Shown here one piece after another: positions 31,449 to 40,367 of a stretch of DNA of 54,572 nucleotides (positions are counted from its first letter, which is position 1; every line of letters begins with the position of its first letter). Under the pieces are notes generated by a model. That model saw nothing but the letters and a program-made list of their open reading frames with translations. It had not been told where the DNA came from and searched no databases. The DNA is taken from NCBI GenBank assembly GCA_041753575.1, contig JBGSUA010000183.1:1-54572 (forward strand), written 5' to 3'. The stretch is from CG2-30-51-40 sp041753575. GTDB taxonomy: Bacteria > Desulfobacterota > DSM-4660 > Desulfatiglandales > Desulfatiglandaceae. Made by a program: the position numbers and the translations under genes.

Positions 31449-32279
31449 CTAAAGCACATCTGCGAACTGGGGTTTCAGTTTCTTGAATATAAGGGCGCCC
31501 GCAATGAAGACGGCCGCCGCGACCGACCAGAACCAAAGCCCCTCCCAGGGGCGTTCCCAGAAGGGCACAAAGCCGATGAATGAATCCCGATAGCCCTGGA
31601 CAACATAGTACATGGGATTAAGCTCAAAGAGAGCCTTCCAACCCTCAGGCATGATGGATATGTCCCAGAAGATGGGCGTTGCCCAGAAGCCCATCTGAAG
31701 GACCACCGATACGATCTGGCCCACATCCCTTAAAAAGACGTTTAGGGCTGCTGCTGCCCAGCCAAGCCCCAGGGCAAGGATCACAAGACATAAGAGATAA
31801 TAAAGGGACTGAAAAAAGTAGAAACTGAAGGGAAGGCCCTGAAAGACTATCAGAAAAAGGAGCACCAGCACAAAGACCCCATGGGTTACAAGGCTGGCTG
31901 CCACCTTTACGACCGGCAGGATCTGGGCGTGGAAGAGGGTCTTCTTGATAAGGTGCGGGTTTCCCACAATTACCCCGCAGGCTCCACTCACCATGTCCGC
32001 GAAGGCAAACCAGGCGGCCATTCCGGCCGTAAGCCAGACCACGAAAGGCACGTCTCCAACAGGGGTTATCTTTAATCCAAGGCTGAAGACCACCCAGAAG
32101 ACCGTGATCATGACAACCGGGTTTACAAAGGTCCATATAAAGCCAAGGACCGAGCCCACATACTGTCTGGCCAGCTCCCTTGCCGCCATGGAGGCTATGA
32201 GTCCCCTCTGGAGATATATGAGCCTCAGGAAATAATAAAAACTCCTGAGCAACCCGGTCCTGGCCAAAGCCTCCGCCAC
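31449..32279 (-). CDS. wzm: Polysaccharide ABC exporter permease
   Basis: A 276-residue ABC-2 type permease with six membrane segments and the family landmarks LARQYVGSVLGFIWTFVNPV, GNPHLIKKTLFHAQILP and FWATPIFWDISIMPE with LNPMYYVVQGYRD. This is the Wzm/TagG exporter subunit. It sits 3 bp after the GT-C-like gene and 12 bp before wzt, so all three are one transcription unit. It moves the finished chain on its lipid carrier across the inner membrane. Confidence 0.88.
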   Translation of the reverse strand: MAEALARTGLLRSFYYFLRLIYLQRGLIASMAARELARQYVGSVLGFIWTFVNPVVMITVFWVVFSLGLKITPVGDVPFVVWLTAGMAAWFAFADMVSGACGVIVGNPHLIKKTLFHAQILPVVKVAASLVTHGVFVLVLLFLIVFQGLPFSFYFFQSLYYLLCLVILALGLGWAAAALNVFLRDVGQIVSVVLQMGFWATPIFWDISIMPEGWKALFELNPMYYVVQGYRDSFIGFVPFWERPWEGLWFWSVAAAVFIAGALIFKKLKPQFADVL

Positions 32280-32282
32280 CTA

Positions 32283-33830
32283 TCAACCTCTCCTTCTATA
32301 AAGCTGGTATCCGCCCGGAAGTGTCTCCCCTTGAACCGGCTCAAAGGCATCCATTATATGCCGCCAGACAAGAGGGTGGGTATTCCGGAACCTGAGATCC
32401 TCCCGGCCGTCAATGGTACCACTACCAAGAATTACCCATCGGACGCTCTTTCCATCCATATTCCCTATCATATCCTTCTGCCGCTCTTCTGTCTCAGGAA
32501 AAAAGAAGTAGGTCTGCCACACCGGAGCCTTTCTCCCCAGAAGTGCGTAAGCGCCGGGGAGATGAGGCGCTGCCATGACCTCTCCGCCCAGGGAGAAATA
32601 TCTCCTCTCCATGGAAAAAAGCCCGTCAACCAGGTCTGCCGTCGCACGAGGGACCCACAGGTCATCGCCTTGAACCTTTACCCGAGCATAAGGCTCAGAC
32701 TTGGATTTCCATTTTTCATAGGCAGGCGAAATTGTTACAGCAGAGCCAAGGGTAAGGACGGCTACAACTGCCAGGGCAAGGAAACAGCCCAGCTTTGAAA
32801 CCCTGCCCTTGGCCAATACCGGCAGGCACATGACCCCAATGAGAAACGGGTGTATGGCCTGGGCCAGATGGCTCAGATCAGCCCGGGCAAAGGCGTGATG
32901 CAGATAAGCTATGCCTATGAAGGAGGAGGATATGATCGGCGCCATCCTCCCCATATCCATGGTCTTTGAGACAAATACTTTCAAGAGCACCGCGCAATAG
33001 AAGATCGGAATCCCAACAGAAAGAATCCCCTGGAAAAGAAGCCTTACCCCGGCCTCCCCTCCAAGACTTGCCCAATCCATGGTCCAGGGCCAGGGAACAG
33101 GGATGGAAAGATTTACACTTCCGGTTGCAAAATGGAAAGAAAGGCTCTCGGCAAGGGCGGTTCCAAAGCCTGGGAAGAGATACATCATGGCCGCAAATGG
33201 CGAAAGCCCAAGGAGTATTCCGAGACCCAGCGAGAGGATACGCCCCTTTGAGGCATTAAACCCATTTCTCAAGAAGAGAAAAAAAGCCATCCCCCCAAGG
33301 CCTGCAAGGCAGTAAAGGCCGTGGTTCCTTCCGAAGAAGGCTGCGATACCGACAAAAATGCCGGCCAGGAGGTGCCTGACAAGCGTGGGGGATTTCAGAA
33401 GAAGCGTTCCAAAGAAGACTGCGCCCATGGCGATGGAAGGCTCAAAGAGCTTGTGCCGGGGAAACATCCACAGGAGAAGTAGAAGCGCACACGCAAATAT
33501 TCCCGGCATAGAAGAGGTCATCCGACAAAGGACCAAAAGCCCGCAGGCAAGGCCCAAAAGCTGAAATACCGCAACCCCTGCCCTGAGTCCGAGGATGCCC
33601 TCGCCGAAAACCGATCCGCTCAGCCACCCCCAGAGATATCTCCCCGGATCATAGGACTGAAAATCCCTTAGAGGCACATCCCCTTCAATAAGCCTCTGCA
33701 CTCCGTACCAAAGGAAACCCTCATCATCAAGGCCGAGGCCAACTCTCCCCTGCAGTGCGAGAGACACAAGAACAAGCGCAAGGGAGACAAAAACCGCCGC
33801 GACAACATCTTTGATTCGTAGAGCATTCAC
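32283..33830 (-). CDS. Polytopic GT-C-like membrane protein
   Basis: A 515-residue protein with about ten membrane segments and a C-terminal soluble part of about 130 residues. The first outer loop carries GLGLDDEGFLWYG, and DFQSYDPGRYLWG follows; an acidic pair here is typical of GT-C glycosyltransferases that use lipid-linked donors. No named family is certain. It is first in the wzm-wzt unit. It may add a sugar or link the chain in the periplasm. Confidence in the GT-C call is moderate, and in a membrane protein very high. Confidence 0.65.
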   Translation of the reverse strand: MNALRIKDVVAAVFVSLALVLVSLALQGRVGLGLDDEGFLWYGVQRLIEGDVPLRDFQSYDPGRYLWGWLSGSVFGEGILGLRAGVAVFQLLGLACGLLVLCRMTSSMPGIFACALLLLLWMFPRHKLFEPSIAMGAVFFGTLLLKSPTLVRHLLAGIFVGIAAFFGRNHGLYCLAGLGGMAFFLFLRNGFNASKGRILSLGLGILLGLSPFAAMMYLFPGFGTALAESLSFHFATGSVNLSIPVPWPWTMDWASLGGEAGVRLLFQGILSVGIPIFYCAVLLKVFVSKTMDMGRMAPIISSSFIGIAYLHHAFARADLSHLAQAIHPFLIGVMCLPVLAKGRVSKLGCFLALAVVAVLTLGSAVTISPAYEKWKSKSEPYARVKVQGDDLWVPRATADLVDGLFSMERRYFSLGGEVMAAPHLPGAYALLGRKAPVWQTYFFFPETEERQKDMIGNMDGKSVRWVILGSGTIDGREDLRFRNTHPLVWRHIMDAFEPVQGETLPGGYQLYRRRG

Positions 33831-33872
33831 GCAGGCAAAATCAATTCGAAGTGACGAAATATTGCAACTATT

Positions 33873-34316
33873 TTATTGAGAGGGCATTGTTTTCGGCGCA
33901 TGATAAAGATGATACCAGATACCGTCAACGCGTTTCCAGTACTCAGGGATGGTGCGGGTTATCCCCTTCTTGGGGGTGTACATGCCAAACATCGCGTAAG
34001 TCATCTCAAGCTGCACCGTCGCCTTATCGCCATCAATTGATATGGATTTAGGCACACCGGATATCCAGATTATGCCTCCGCTCAACCCCATAACATAATT
34101 AGTGATCGTCACACCCTCCCGCACCTCCGGGGCCTCCATAAGGTAGCACTCAGCGAATGCCTTCTTCACCCGGTGCTGCCAGTAGAGGTTCACCCTGTCG
34201 CGGAGGATCCCTTCTTCATCCTTGACTACGGCCCTGCCGGCGCAGGCAGCCAGCGAAAAAACAACAGCCAAACAGCAAACTGCAACCAAGATCCTCGCCC
34301 TGGCAAATGCCACCAT
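33873..34316 (-). CDS. Lipoprotein with NTF2-like domain
   Basis: A 147-residue lipoprotein: basic start, hydrophobic core and lipobox FSLAAC with the modified Cys at about 25. The mature part (ILRDRVNLYWQHRVKKAF ... EYWKRVDGIWYHLYH) has the helix-then-curved-sheet pattern of NTF2/SnoaL-like domains. The ATG at 34316 has GGGGG 5 nt upstream and is preferred to a TTG at 34328. It starts only 55 bp after the terminator of the exported protein gene. Function unknown; probably faces the periplasm from either membrane. Confidence 0.7.
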   Translation of the reverse strand: MVAFARARILVAVCCLAVVFSLAACAGRAVVKDEEGILRDRVNLYWQHRVKKAFAECYLMEAPEVREGVTITNYVMGLSGGIIWISGVPKSISIDGDKATVQLEMTYAMFGMYTPKKGITRTIPEYWKRVDGIWYHLYHAPKTMPSQ

Positions 34317-34370
34317 CAAGACCCCCAAGCCGGCAAAGAAATTACCATTTCACTATTTTCCCCATAAAGT

Positions 34371-34407
34371 TCAAACAAAAAAGGAGGCGGGCAAAAACCC
34401 GCCTCCT
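34371..34407 (-). terminator. Strong rho-independent terminator
   Basis: A perfect 10-bp stem AGGAGGCGGG (34382-34391) and CCCGCCTCCT (34398-34407) with a 6-nt loop, followed on the minus strand by TTTTTTGTTTGA. It lies 48 bp after the stop of the 706-residue exported protein. Confidence 0.9.
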
Positions 34408-34454
34408 CACTTCACTATGCCAGCCTAAAAGGCCGGGCTAGTAACCACACTGCC

Positions 34455-36575
34455 TCATTCAGCAAGCCTGTAATGCCATGGAGCCATTGTCATTCTGTAA
34501 AGATCAATGCTCGTGACACCCTGGTTTGCGTAGTTGAGATCAAAGATAACCACGCCGATAGAGGGCAGGAAGTACGCCTGCTCATAATCGGTGTCCAGAA
34601 GACCGTAATGGCTCTCCGGCTGAAAAACAGGTGTACCGCTCGCCCTCTGTCCATTGACAAGCGCAACACCGGTCAGTGCGAAATGACCCTTATCGTACTG
34701 ATAGCCCGCAGGGTTCGTCAGGAAGCCGTTGGCGTCCGTGATGTGGCCGGTTTCGCTAGGCTGAGGAGCCATCACGCGGATGATGTTGACCTGGTGATGG
34801 ATGTACCTGCCGCTAGGAGGCGGAGCCGGATGCCAGGGCGACCCTGGAGGCGGCTGGAAGTCAGGTGTCGTAGATGGCTTGTTTTCTTCCATATCCCACA
34901 CATACGCGTAGGCCTGGACCTTGCCATTGGCGTACCTATACTCGAACCACTCCGCTATGCTGTCATAGGGGTTGCACTCATTCTCAACGTCACGATAAGC
35001 AACCGCGCCGCCGATCTTAGTCGCTCCCTGCTTTCCACGATAGTCATAAACGGCTCGCCAGTACTGAGCCTGCGTCGTGATGGCATTCGGAGGCCCGCCG
35101 GTATAGGGTGCGGCTGCAACCGTCCAGAATGGCCAATCCGCGAAGAAGTAATGATAATGCTTCGTGAAGAAGGCGATCACGACATCCGTAGTAAACGAGC
35201 TGTTAAAAGCATTGTTGAAGTAGTGATACCAGATCTCGTTGTTAGCAAGGACGTCTTCCAGCTCGTCAAGGCTCCACATGTTGTTGAAAGGCTGGATTGC
35301 GTAGGGCAGACATCCACCCGCCACCTGAAGCTCGCCGTTCCAGTCATCACCGTCCCGGAGGCCGGGGCCGACCGTGGTGGCCCAGTTCTCATTCACGTAG
35401 TAAGGAATGCGTCCATTATCAAGAGTGGCATCCCAGGACCAGAAAAGGGTCTCGATCGGGAATACGATGTAGCCTCCCGCGACACCGTCTCTGTGCCACG
35501 GAGCGGTCTGCCCCGCGGCTGGGGTAGCAGTCGGATAGTGCCCGCCGCCTGTGGCTATTGCGTTGTATAAAACGTTATCTGTCCTGAAATTGCTGATGGC
35601 AACCATATTGGCCAGCGCAAACCGCCCGGTGGTGGTATCACCCATGGAGAATGCGCCCGCGAGCACGTTGCCGCAGTCAAGGCCGAGCCTGTTGTTCAGG
35701 TCATTTCCTTCCTCAACCTGGTTAATAAAGACAACCCTAGGAGTAGCCTGCAGACCATCCACCCTAGCTACGGGGGACAGAGAGGAATACTCATAATACA
35801 AGGAGTTCATAACGTCAAAAACGTTGATAGCCGGATCCCCTGCTGTGTTCGTCTCGGGATAAACATTTTTCACTACATTGTGCAGGTTGCTTGTATCGGC
35901 CGCCGGAAAAAGAGGATTCGACAGAGACCAGAGGCCTATTGCCTCAATCTCGCCTGCCTGGGTCTCCTCCTGCTCTAACGGGCTAAGAGTATTATAATTA
36001 GGATAATCAAAATTAAATATGAATCCGCAGTCGTCCAGAAGATCAGGCTGGAACCTGGTCATCCAGTACCAGCCAGCGGGCGGATCAATAATCGAATCGG
36101 TCGTATTGACGTCCTCATAGGTGAGGCCGGACCAGTATGCTGTCTCATAGTCCTGGGTCCAGAAGACTACAGTTCCAGCCCTATAGGTAAAATTGGAGCC
36201 CATAGGATAAATCCCCTGGTTGTTGCCTTCCCTGGTTACGCCATCTTCGGTAGCACGCTGAATAACACCCCAGAATACATCAAAGGGCGAAAGCAGGATT
36301 ATATGGTCATAGACTTCTATGGACTTCTTCCAGGCGCGGAATCGCAGATGGAATGCGGTCCACTTGTCACTGGTGTTTTCAATTACGAGGAAGTTCTGCC
36401 ATGCGGCGGTCCTTCCGTCCACATTCCTTACATCATAGGGCGCAAAAAGGAGCAGGTCGCCGATGGTGCCCGGGTCTATCGCCATCTGATTGACGGGCGC
36501 CTGAGCCTGCGACTGCCCGTAGCCGAGCCCTACGAACAGGCTCAAAGCCACAAGTATAATAGCCAATTTTTTCAT
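34455..36575 (-). CDS. Exported protein of unknown family, probably abundant
   Basis: A 706-residue protein with a standard Sec signal peptide (MKKLAIILVALSLFVGLGYG, cleavage near QAQA). The mature chain is rich in Trp, Tyr, Asn and Asp, nearly free of Cys (CGFIF, DCGN, GGCL, NECNP) and without membrane segments. I recognise no domain. It starts at the ATG 36575 with AGGAGG 6 nt upstream; a TTG 15 bases earlier would sit on the ribosome site. A near-consensus promoter and a strong terminator frame it as a single-gene unit. This is the genetic style of S-layer or major surface proteins, but no SLH or anchoring motif is seen. Confidence 0.75.
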   Translation of the reverse strand: MKKLAIILVALSLFVGLGYGQSQAQAPVNQMAIDPGTIGDLLLFAPYDVRNVDGRTAAWQNFLVIENTSDKWTAFHLRFRAWKKSIEVYDHIILLSPFDVFWGVIQRATEDGVTREGNNQGIYPMGSNFTYRAGTVVFWTQDYETAYWSGLTYEDVNTTDSIIDPPAGWYWMTRFQPDLLDDCGFIFNFDYPNYNTLSPLEQEETQAGEIEAIGLWSLSNPLFPAADTSNLHNVVKNVYPETNTAGDPAINVFDVMNSLYYEYSSLSPVARVDGLQATPRVVFINQVEEGNDLNNRLGLDCGNVLAGAFSMGDTTTGRFALANMVAISNFRTDNVLYNAIATGGGHYPTATPAAGQTAPWHRDGVAGGYIVFPIETLFWSWDATLDNGRIPYYVNENWATTVGPGLRDGDDWNGELQVAGGCLPYAIQPFNNMWSLDELEDVLANNEIWYHYFNNAFNSSFTTDVVIAFFTKHYHYFFADWPFWTVAAAPYTGGPPNAITTQAQYWRAVYDYRGKQGATKIGGAVAYRDVENECNPYDSIAEWFEYRYANGKVQAYAYVWDMEENKPSTTPDFQPPPGSPWHPAPPPSGRYIHHQVNIIRVMAPQPSETGHITDANGFLTNPAGYQYDKGHFALTGVALVNGQRASGTPVFQPESHYGLLDTDYEQAYFLPSIGVVIFDLNYANQGVTSIDLYRMTMAPWHYRLAE

Positions 36576-36742
36576 TTCTTTCCTCCTCAAAAATTACGTT
36601 TAACATTCAAGCATCAAAACTCAAATCCAAAAGCATTATCAATTCCTTTCCCCCTGCATCCCCCCTTTCCGCTGCTTCCGGTTAACCCCAAAAACACTTA
36701 CCTTTTAAAGCTTTTACTACGCCCAACAAAAAATCAATTCAA

Positions 36743-36771
36743 TATATAGTAAATATTACGTTCGAAGTCAA
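36743..36771 (-). promoter_or_regulatory. Near-consensus sigma-70 promoter
   Basis: Minus strand TTGACT (36771-36766), exactly 17 bp, then TATATA (36748-36743). This would give a 5' leader of about 160 nt before ATG 36575. The leader holds no ORF or riboswitch that I recognise. Confidence 0.75.
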
Positions 36772-36801
36772 GCCATTTCTATGAAAGCGGCATCCCCCCG
36801 A

Positions 36802-39123
36802 TCAATAGGAAAGCCCGAATAACGACCCCTCGACCCCGTCGTAGGAGGTTGCAAACTCCACAGTAATAACGTAGGCGTTCCTGCTCTCACCCTCTATAAC
36901 TACTGTCCCGGCACTTAACCCTATCCCGAGCTCCTGGAAGTCTGGATTGAGGATAAGTCGCTCGCCACCCCACCCAGGAGTTATTTCAAGCAAGAACTGT
37001 TCCCTAAATAGCGCCACTACCGCCCCTTCGGGATAAGGTTCGCTCGTGATATCCCATGCTCCCAAAAACTCCCCGCATACCATGGGTACGTAACCCTGCT
37101 CCAATATTCTGTCGCGAAACCCCTTGCCATAAGGACCAGGCCGGAAAGGCCCCCCCGGAGGATTTACTGCGTCGCTTCCAATGCTGACGGATCCCTCAGG
37201 CAAGGTGAAGTGGGAGTAGTATCCTCTCACTATCATATCGTCAACATGCCCTATGGCGGCACTCCAAAGCTTTTCGTTCAAGTAAACAGCTTCAAGTCCG
37301 GAAAGGGCCTCTTCACCCCACCCTCGAACCAATGCCAGGATTACGTCCGGGCTACATCCAAGAGCCGCAGCCATACGGAGCGGGTCTGCCCTGGCCTCGT
37401 TCACCAACTCCAGAAACAGTATCTCCGCCGCTTCCCTTGGAGATTCCCCCGATGCCCTGGCCGCAAAATCAATAGTGGCAAGGGCGAAGTTCCCATAGAG
37501 GCCATCGAGCGAGAAATCCCCTCCCCCGATCCCGATACCCACCTCCGTGAAGTCAGGATCAAATATGAGTCGAGCCGTATTGCCAGCCGTATCCAGCTCA
37601 TCTGCCAGCATAATCCTGAAAAGCTCCCAAGCGATCTCCGCGGGTGATTGCATCATGTAAGGGGCCACGCCTAATGCCTCGCCTGCCGCGGAGGCCTCGT
37701 ATCCGGCTGCCTCAATCCTCGACCGGTAGTCTTTTCCCTCTGGATTGACACTTGAAAAATAATTCCTGCCGGACATATCCAGTGTATGAGTTACGGCCGT
37801 TGTATGGAGCTTTTCGTTATTCCAGAAATCAGGCAGCCCCTTTGTCCGGATATCTCCGAACCAGGGATGATCTCTTATGATCTGATCAGGGTCGAAGCCT
37901 GCTTCCTTAATCATTTCAGTTGGATTAGCCCTTGCCCTGTTTATGAGCAGCATAAGCTCGGCTTCCACCTGCGGAGCTGCGTCGGTTCCGGCCATGAAGG
38001 CGACAGCGTAAGAGCGGACTGCCGTTCCACCTTGCCTCAAGGCCACATCCCCCAAGCTGAGTGCAACCCCGACCTCCTTTAGCCCGTCATCCAGGATGAG
38101 GCGATCATCAGTTCTGCCCGGATCAAGCTCGGCCATGAAAAAATCTACGAACAGGTTTGTTATTGCCTCTGTTGAAGCCACGGATTCCTCAAGCGGGGTA
38201 ATCCCTATTGAGTCGGCCGCTGCGAGGGGAAGATAACCCTGGGCCACAAGTCGCTCTTGAGCTGAAGGGTCACGGCCTGTCCCGGAGAAAACAAATCCTT
38301 TTTCCATGACCCCGGCAAGCCAGTCATCGCTGCCATTCTTCAACTGACGGTTAAACTCCAGCGGCGCAAGCCCGGCCTTAAGCACCTCCGCGAACTCAGG
38401 AAGATCAGACAGGATTTTCTCGCGGTTGAGGCCCAGGGATTCGGCCATGGCAAGCGGATCACGCCTAGCCTCGTTGATGAGATTCATAAACTGCTCCTCG
38501 AGAACAGCTATTCCGCTTTTCCCAAAGTCGCAGGTTGCGAGATAAACATTCAGGCGCGATCCCCCAAGGACAATGACTCCGGAGGCCATCCCTATACCCA
38601 CATCTTCAAGGTCGGCGGACAAAATGTTTCTTTTTTCTTTCCTCTCGGATCTAAGCTCATCTTTGAAGATATTTCGGAAAAGCGCGTCAACGGCGGCAGA
38701 AGGCTGCAAGTAGTTGTTAAAACTCAACATCCCCAGGGCCTCCCCGCTAGCGGAGGCTAGATAACCGGCATCCAGAATCCTCTGCTCCAATGTCCGTCCG
38801 TCCTTGGATATATGGGAGTAATACCCTCTGAAGACCATGTCGTTAGTGTGAGCGGATGCGGCCCCTTGAAGCCTCTCGTTATAGACAAGAGGAGGCAGCC
38901 CGTTAAGAAAAATATCCTTAAGTTCAGGAAGATCCATTAAGAGCTTCTCAGTATCCAGCCCCATGGCCTTTGCGGTTTCGAGGGGGTTCTGCCTGGCCTG
39001 GTTGATCAGATGGAAAAGAGCCTGCTCTTGGGTGGGCCAATCCGTTTGGGCGTCACATGGATAGACCGCAGCCCATCCCAAAAGGGCAACCATCCCGAAC
39101 AATATGATGAAGATACGTCTCAT
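36802..39123 (-). CDS. Exported protein with four CAP (SCP) domains
   Basis: A 773-residue protein: signal peptide (RRIFIILFGMVALLGWAA), then four tandem CAP domains at about 31-205, 206-390, 393-575 and 580-773. Each opens with a helix like LFHLINQARQNP, LMNLINEARRDP-type, and each has G(Y)-EALG and VGIG(M/I) strands. Domains 1 and 4 keep AxxH..DM..RGYYSH, domain 3 keeps VTHTLDMS..YFSS, and domain 2 has lost the His (NGSDDWLAGVMEKG). Bacterial CAP domains are usually single and secreted; their role is unsettled, with proposals including lipid or glycan binding. The ATG at 39123 is chosen because the signal peptide starts there. It has no strong ribosome site. Confidence 0.8.
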   Translation of the reverse strand: MRRIFIILFGMVALLGWAAVYPCDAQTDWPTQEQALFHLINQARQNPLETAKAMGLDTEKLLMDLPELKDIFLNGLPPLVYNERLQGAASAHTNDMVFRGYYSHISKDGRTLEQRILDAGYLASASGEALGMLSFNNYLQPSAAVDALFRNIFKDELRSERKEKRNILSADLEDVGIGMASGVIVLGGSRLNVYLATCDFGKSGIAVLEEQFMNLINEARRDPLAMAESLGLNREKILSDLPEFAEVLKAGLAPLEFNRQLKNGSDDWLAGVMEKGFVFSGTGRDPSAQERLVAQGYLPLAAADSIGITPLEESVASTEAITNLFVDFFMAELDPGRTDDRLILDDGLKEVGVALSLGDVALRQGGTAVRSYAVAFMAGTDAAPQVEAELMLLINRARANPTEMIKEAGFDPDQIIRDHPWFGDIRTKGLPDFWNNEKLHTTAVTHTLDMSGRNYFSSVNPEGKDYRSRIEAAGYEASAAGEALGVAPYMMQSPAEIAWELFRIMLADELDTAGNTARLIFDPDFTEVGIGIGGGDFSLDGLYGNFALATIDFAARASGESPREAAEILFLELVNEARADPLRMAAALGCSPDVILALVRGWGEEALSGLEAVYLNEKLWSAAIGHVDDMIVRGYYSHFTLPEGSVSIGSDAVNPPGGPFRPGPYGKGFRDRILEQGYVPMVCGEFLGAWDITSEPYPEGAVVALFREQFLLEITPGWGGERLILNPDFQELGIGLSAGTVVIEGESRNAYVITVEFATSYDGVEGSLFGLSY

Positions 39124-39175
39124 GCTTGATTTTTGCTGCAAGATCCAGGCCCTTGCCGGGTCGCCCGGTGTTCTG

Positions 39176-39239
39176 AAAAAAAAAGGCCAAAATGGAACTT
39201 CCTTCAAACCCCGCCAGGGGCAGAGGTTGTTCCATTTTG
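39176..39239 (-). terminator. Terminator after the parvulin gene
   Basis: Perfect 11-bp inverted repeat CAAAATGGAAC (39188-39198) and GTTCCATTTTG (39229-39239), with a small CCCC/GGGG hairpin in the loop. On the minus strand the stem is followed by GGCC and nine T residues. It lies between the parvulin stop (39299) and the CAP gene start (39123). Confidence 0.7.
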
Positions 39240-39298
39240 ACCACACTTGGCTAATACTAGCCAATCTGCTCATCACCAAGGGATGTGAAATCTCCTCA

Positions 39299-40177
39299 TC
39301 ACTTACCCTTTTCCGTGGGGGAAGCAGAAGGGGTCTCACCCTGCCCTAAGATCTTCACCCCCAGCTTCTCTCTGAGATTCTTTCGGGCCGCTTCCACCAC
39401 TCCTTTCTGTTTTTCCCTGGTAAGCACGGGCAGGATCTGATCCCTGGCCTTCTCTAAAGGCAAGAGCTCCGCGGGCTTATATCCCTCCACTTTTATAACA
39501 TGAAATTGACCCGCTGCCTCAATCACCTTGCTCAGGGTATTTGGCTTGTCCTTCATTGTGAAGGCTACTACCTCCAACTCGGGAAGGAGGCTGCCTTTTC
39601 CAACCCACCCCAGATCTCCGTCCTTGTTTTGTGTCTGAAAAACAGAACTGGCCTTGGCCAATTCCCCAAAATCGGCGCCCTTCTTCAGCTTGGACAAGAC
39701 CTCTTTTGCCTCCTTTTCGGACTTGAGGGCTATGTGTCTTACCTTTACAGCCTCAGGTATCTTGAACCTATCTTTGTTGTCGTCATAGTACTTTTTAACC
39801 TCAGCCTCAGTCGGGAATGCTTTTTCAAGTAGATAGGTCTGATACTCCACTGCCAGTATGCCGTCTATGGCGTCTTTGATCTTGAACTGAACAAGAGGTC
39901 TTTCATCCAGCTTGAGTTCACGCGCCGCATGGGCGAATACCTTCGAGTCAACGATGTCCTCCAGCACTTTAGGCCCTAAGGCAGTCTTGTCGTAGCGGCT
40001 TTGAACGATTCTTGGAAGGGTCTGAATCTTTTGCTCCAGGTATTTCTCATCTATCTTCTCCCCCCCGACAACAGCAAGGGTTTTCTCTTCGCCCGCCAAA
40101 GCTGAGTTAGATAAGCCCGCCAGAAACAGCGTCAAAGAGGCTGCGGCAAGGACGGTTCCAATAAGGTTTTTTTTCAT
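39299..40177 (-). CDS. SurA/PrsA-like parvulin peptidyl-prolyl isomerase
   Basis: A 292-residue exported chaperone: signal peptide (1-28, ending NSALA), a SurA-type N-terminal helical domain (about 30-130), and a parvulin domain (about 138-235) with VRHIALKSEKEAKEVL, FGELAKASS, DGDLGWVGKGSLLPELE and FHVIKVEGYKP. It folds outer-membrane and secreted proteins in the periplasm. Helical C-terminal tail and charged end (SPTEKGK). It sits next to two large exported proteins and could serve them, which is an inference from position. Confidence 0.88.
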   Translation of the reverse strand: MKKNLIGTVLAAASLTLFLAGLSNSALAGEEKTLAVVGGEKIDEKYLEQKIQTLPRIVQSRYDKTALGPKVLEDIVDSKVFAHAARELKLDERPLVQFKIKDAIDGILAVEYQTYLLEKAFPTEAEVKKYYDDNKDRFKIPEAVKVRHIALKSEKEAKEVLSKLKKGADFGELAKASSVFQTQNKDGDLGWVGKGSLLPELEVVAFTMKDKPNTLSKVIEAAGQFHVIKVEGYKPAELLPLEKARDQILPVLTREKQKGVVEAARKNLREKLGVKILGQGETPSASPTEKGK

Positions 40178-40301
40178 TTAATTTCCTCCGTAGATTCTGA
40201 TTTGCTATTAATCCGTTCCTAAAGAATATGGAATTATAGCTGGGACCTTCTCCCTTGGCAAGAAACTTGCCAGAGTTCCTATGAGTGCCGGATGAAAGAA
40301 C

Positions 40302-40330
40302 TTGCTACTCCGGCGTGGTTGGACTATAAA
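40302..40330 (+). promoter_or_regulatory. Candidate promoter for the small secreted protein
   Basis: TTGCTA (40302-40307), 17-bp spacer, TATAAA (40325-40330), 37 bp before GTG 40368, which has AAAGGAGG upstream. Confidence 0.5.
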
Positions 40331-40367
40331 AATACGAACCGTTTTTGCTTAAAGGAGGTAGTAACAA

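Noticed and set aside
34473..35570. 365-residue plus-strand open frame opposite the exported protein
   Set aside because: Arg/Val-rich with no fold, no ribosome site, and fully inside a gene with a signal peptide, promoter and terminator.
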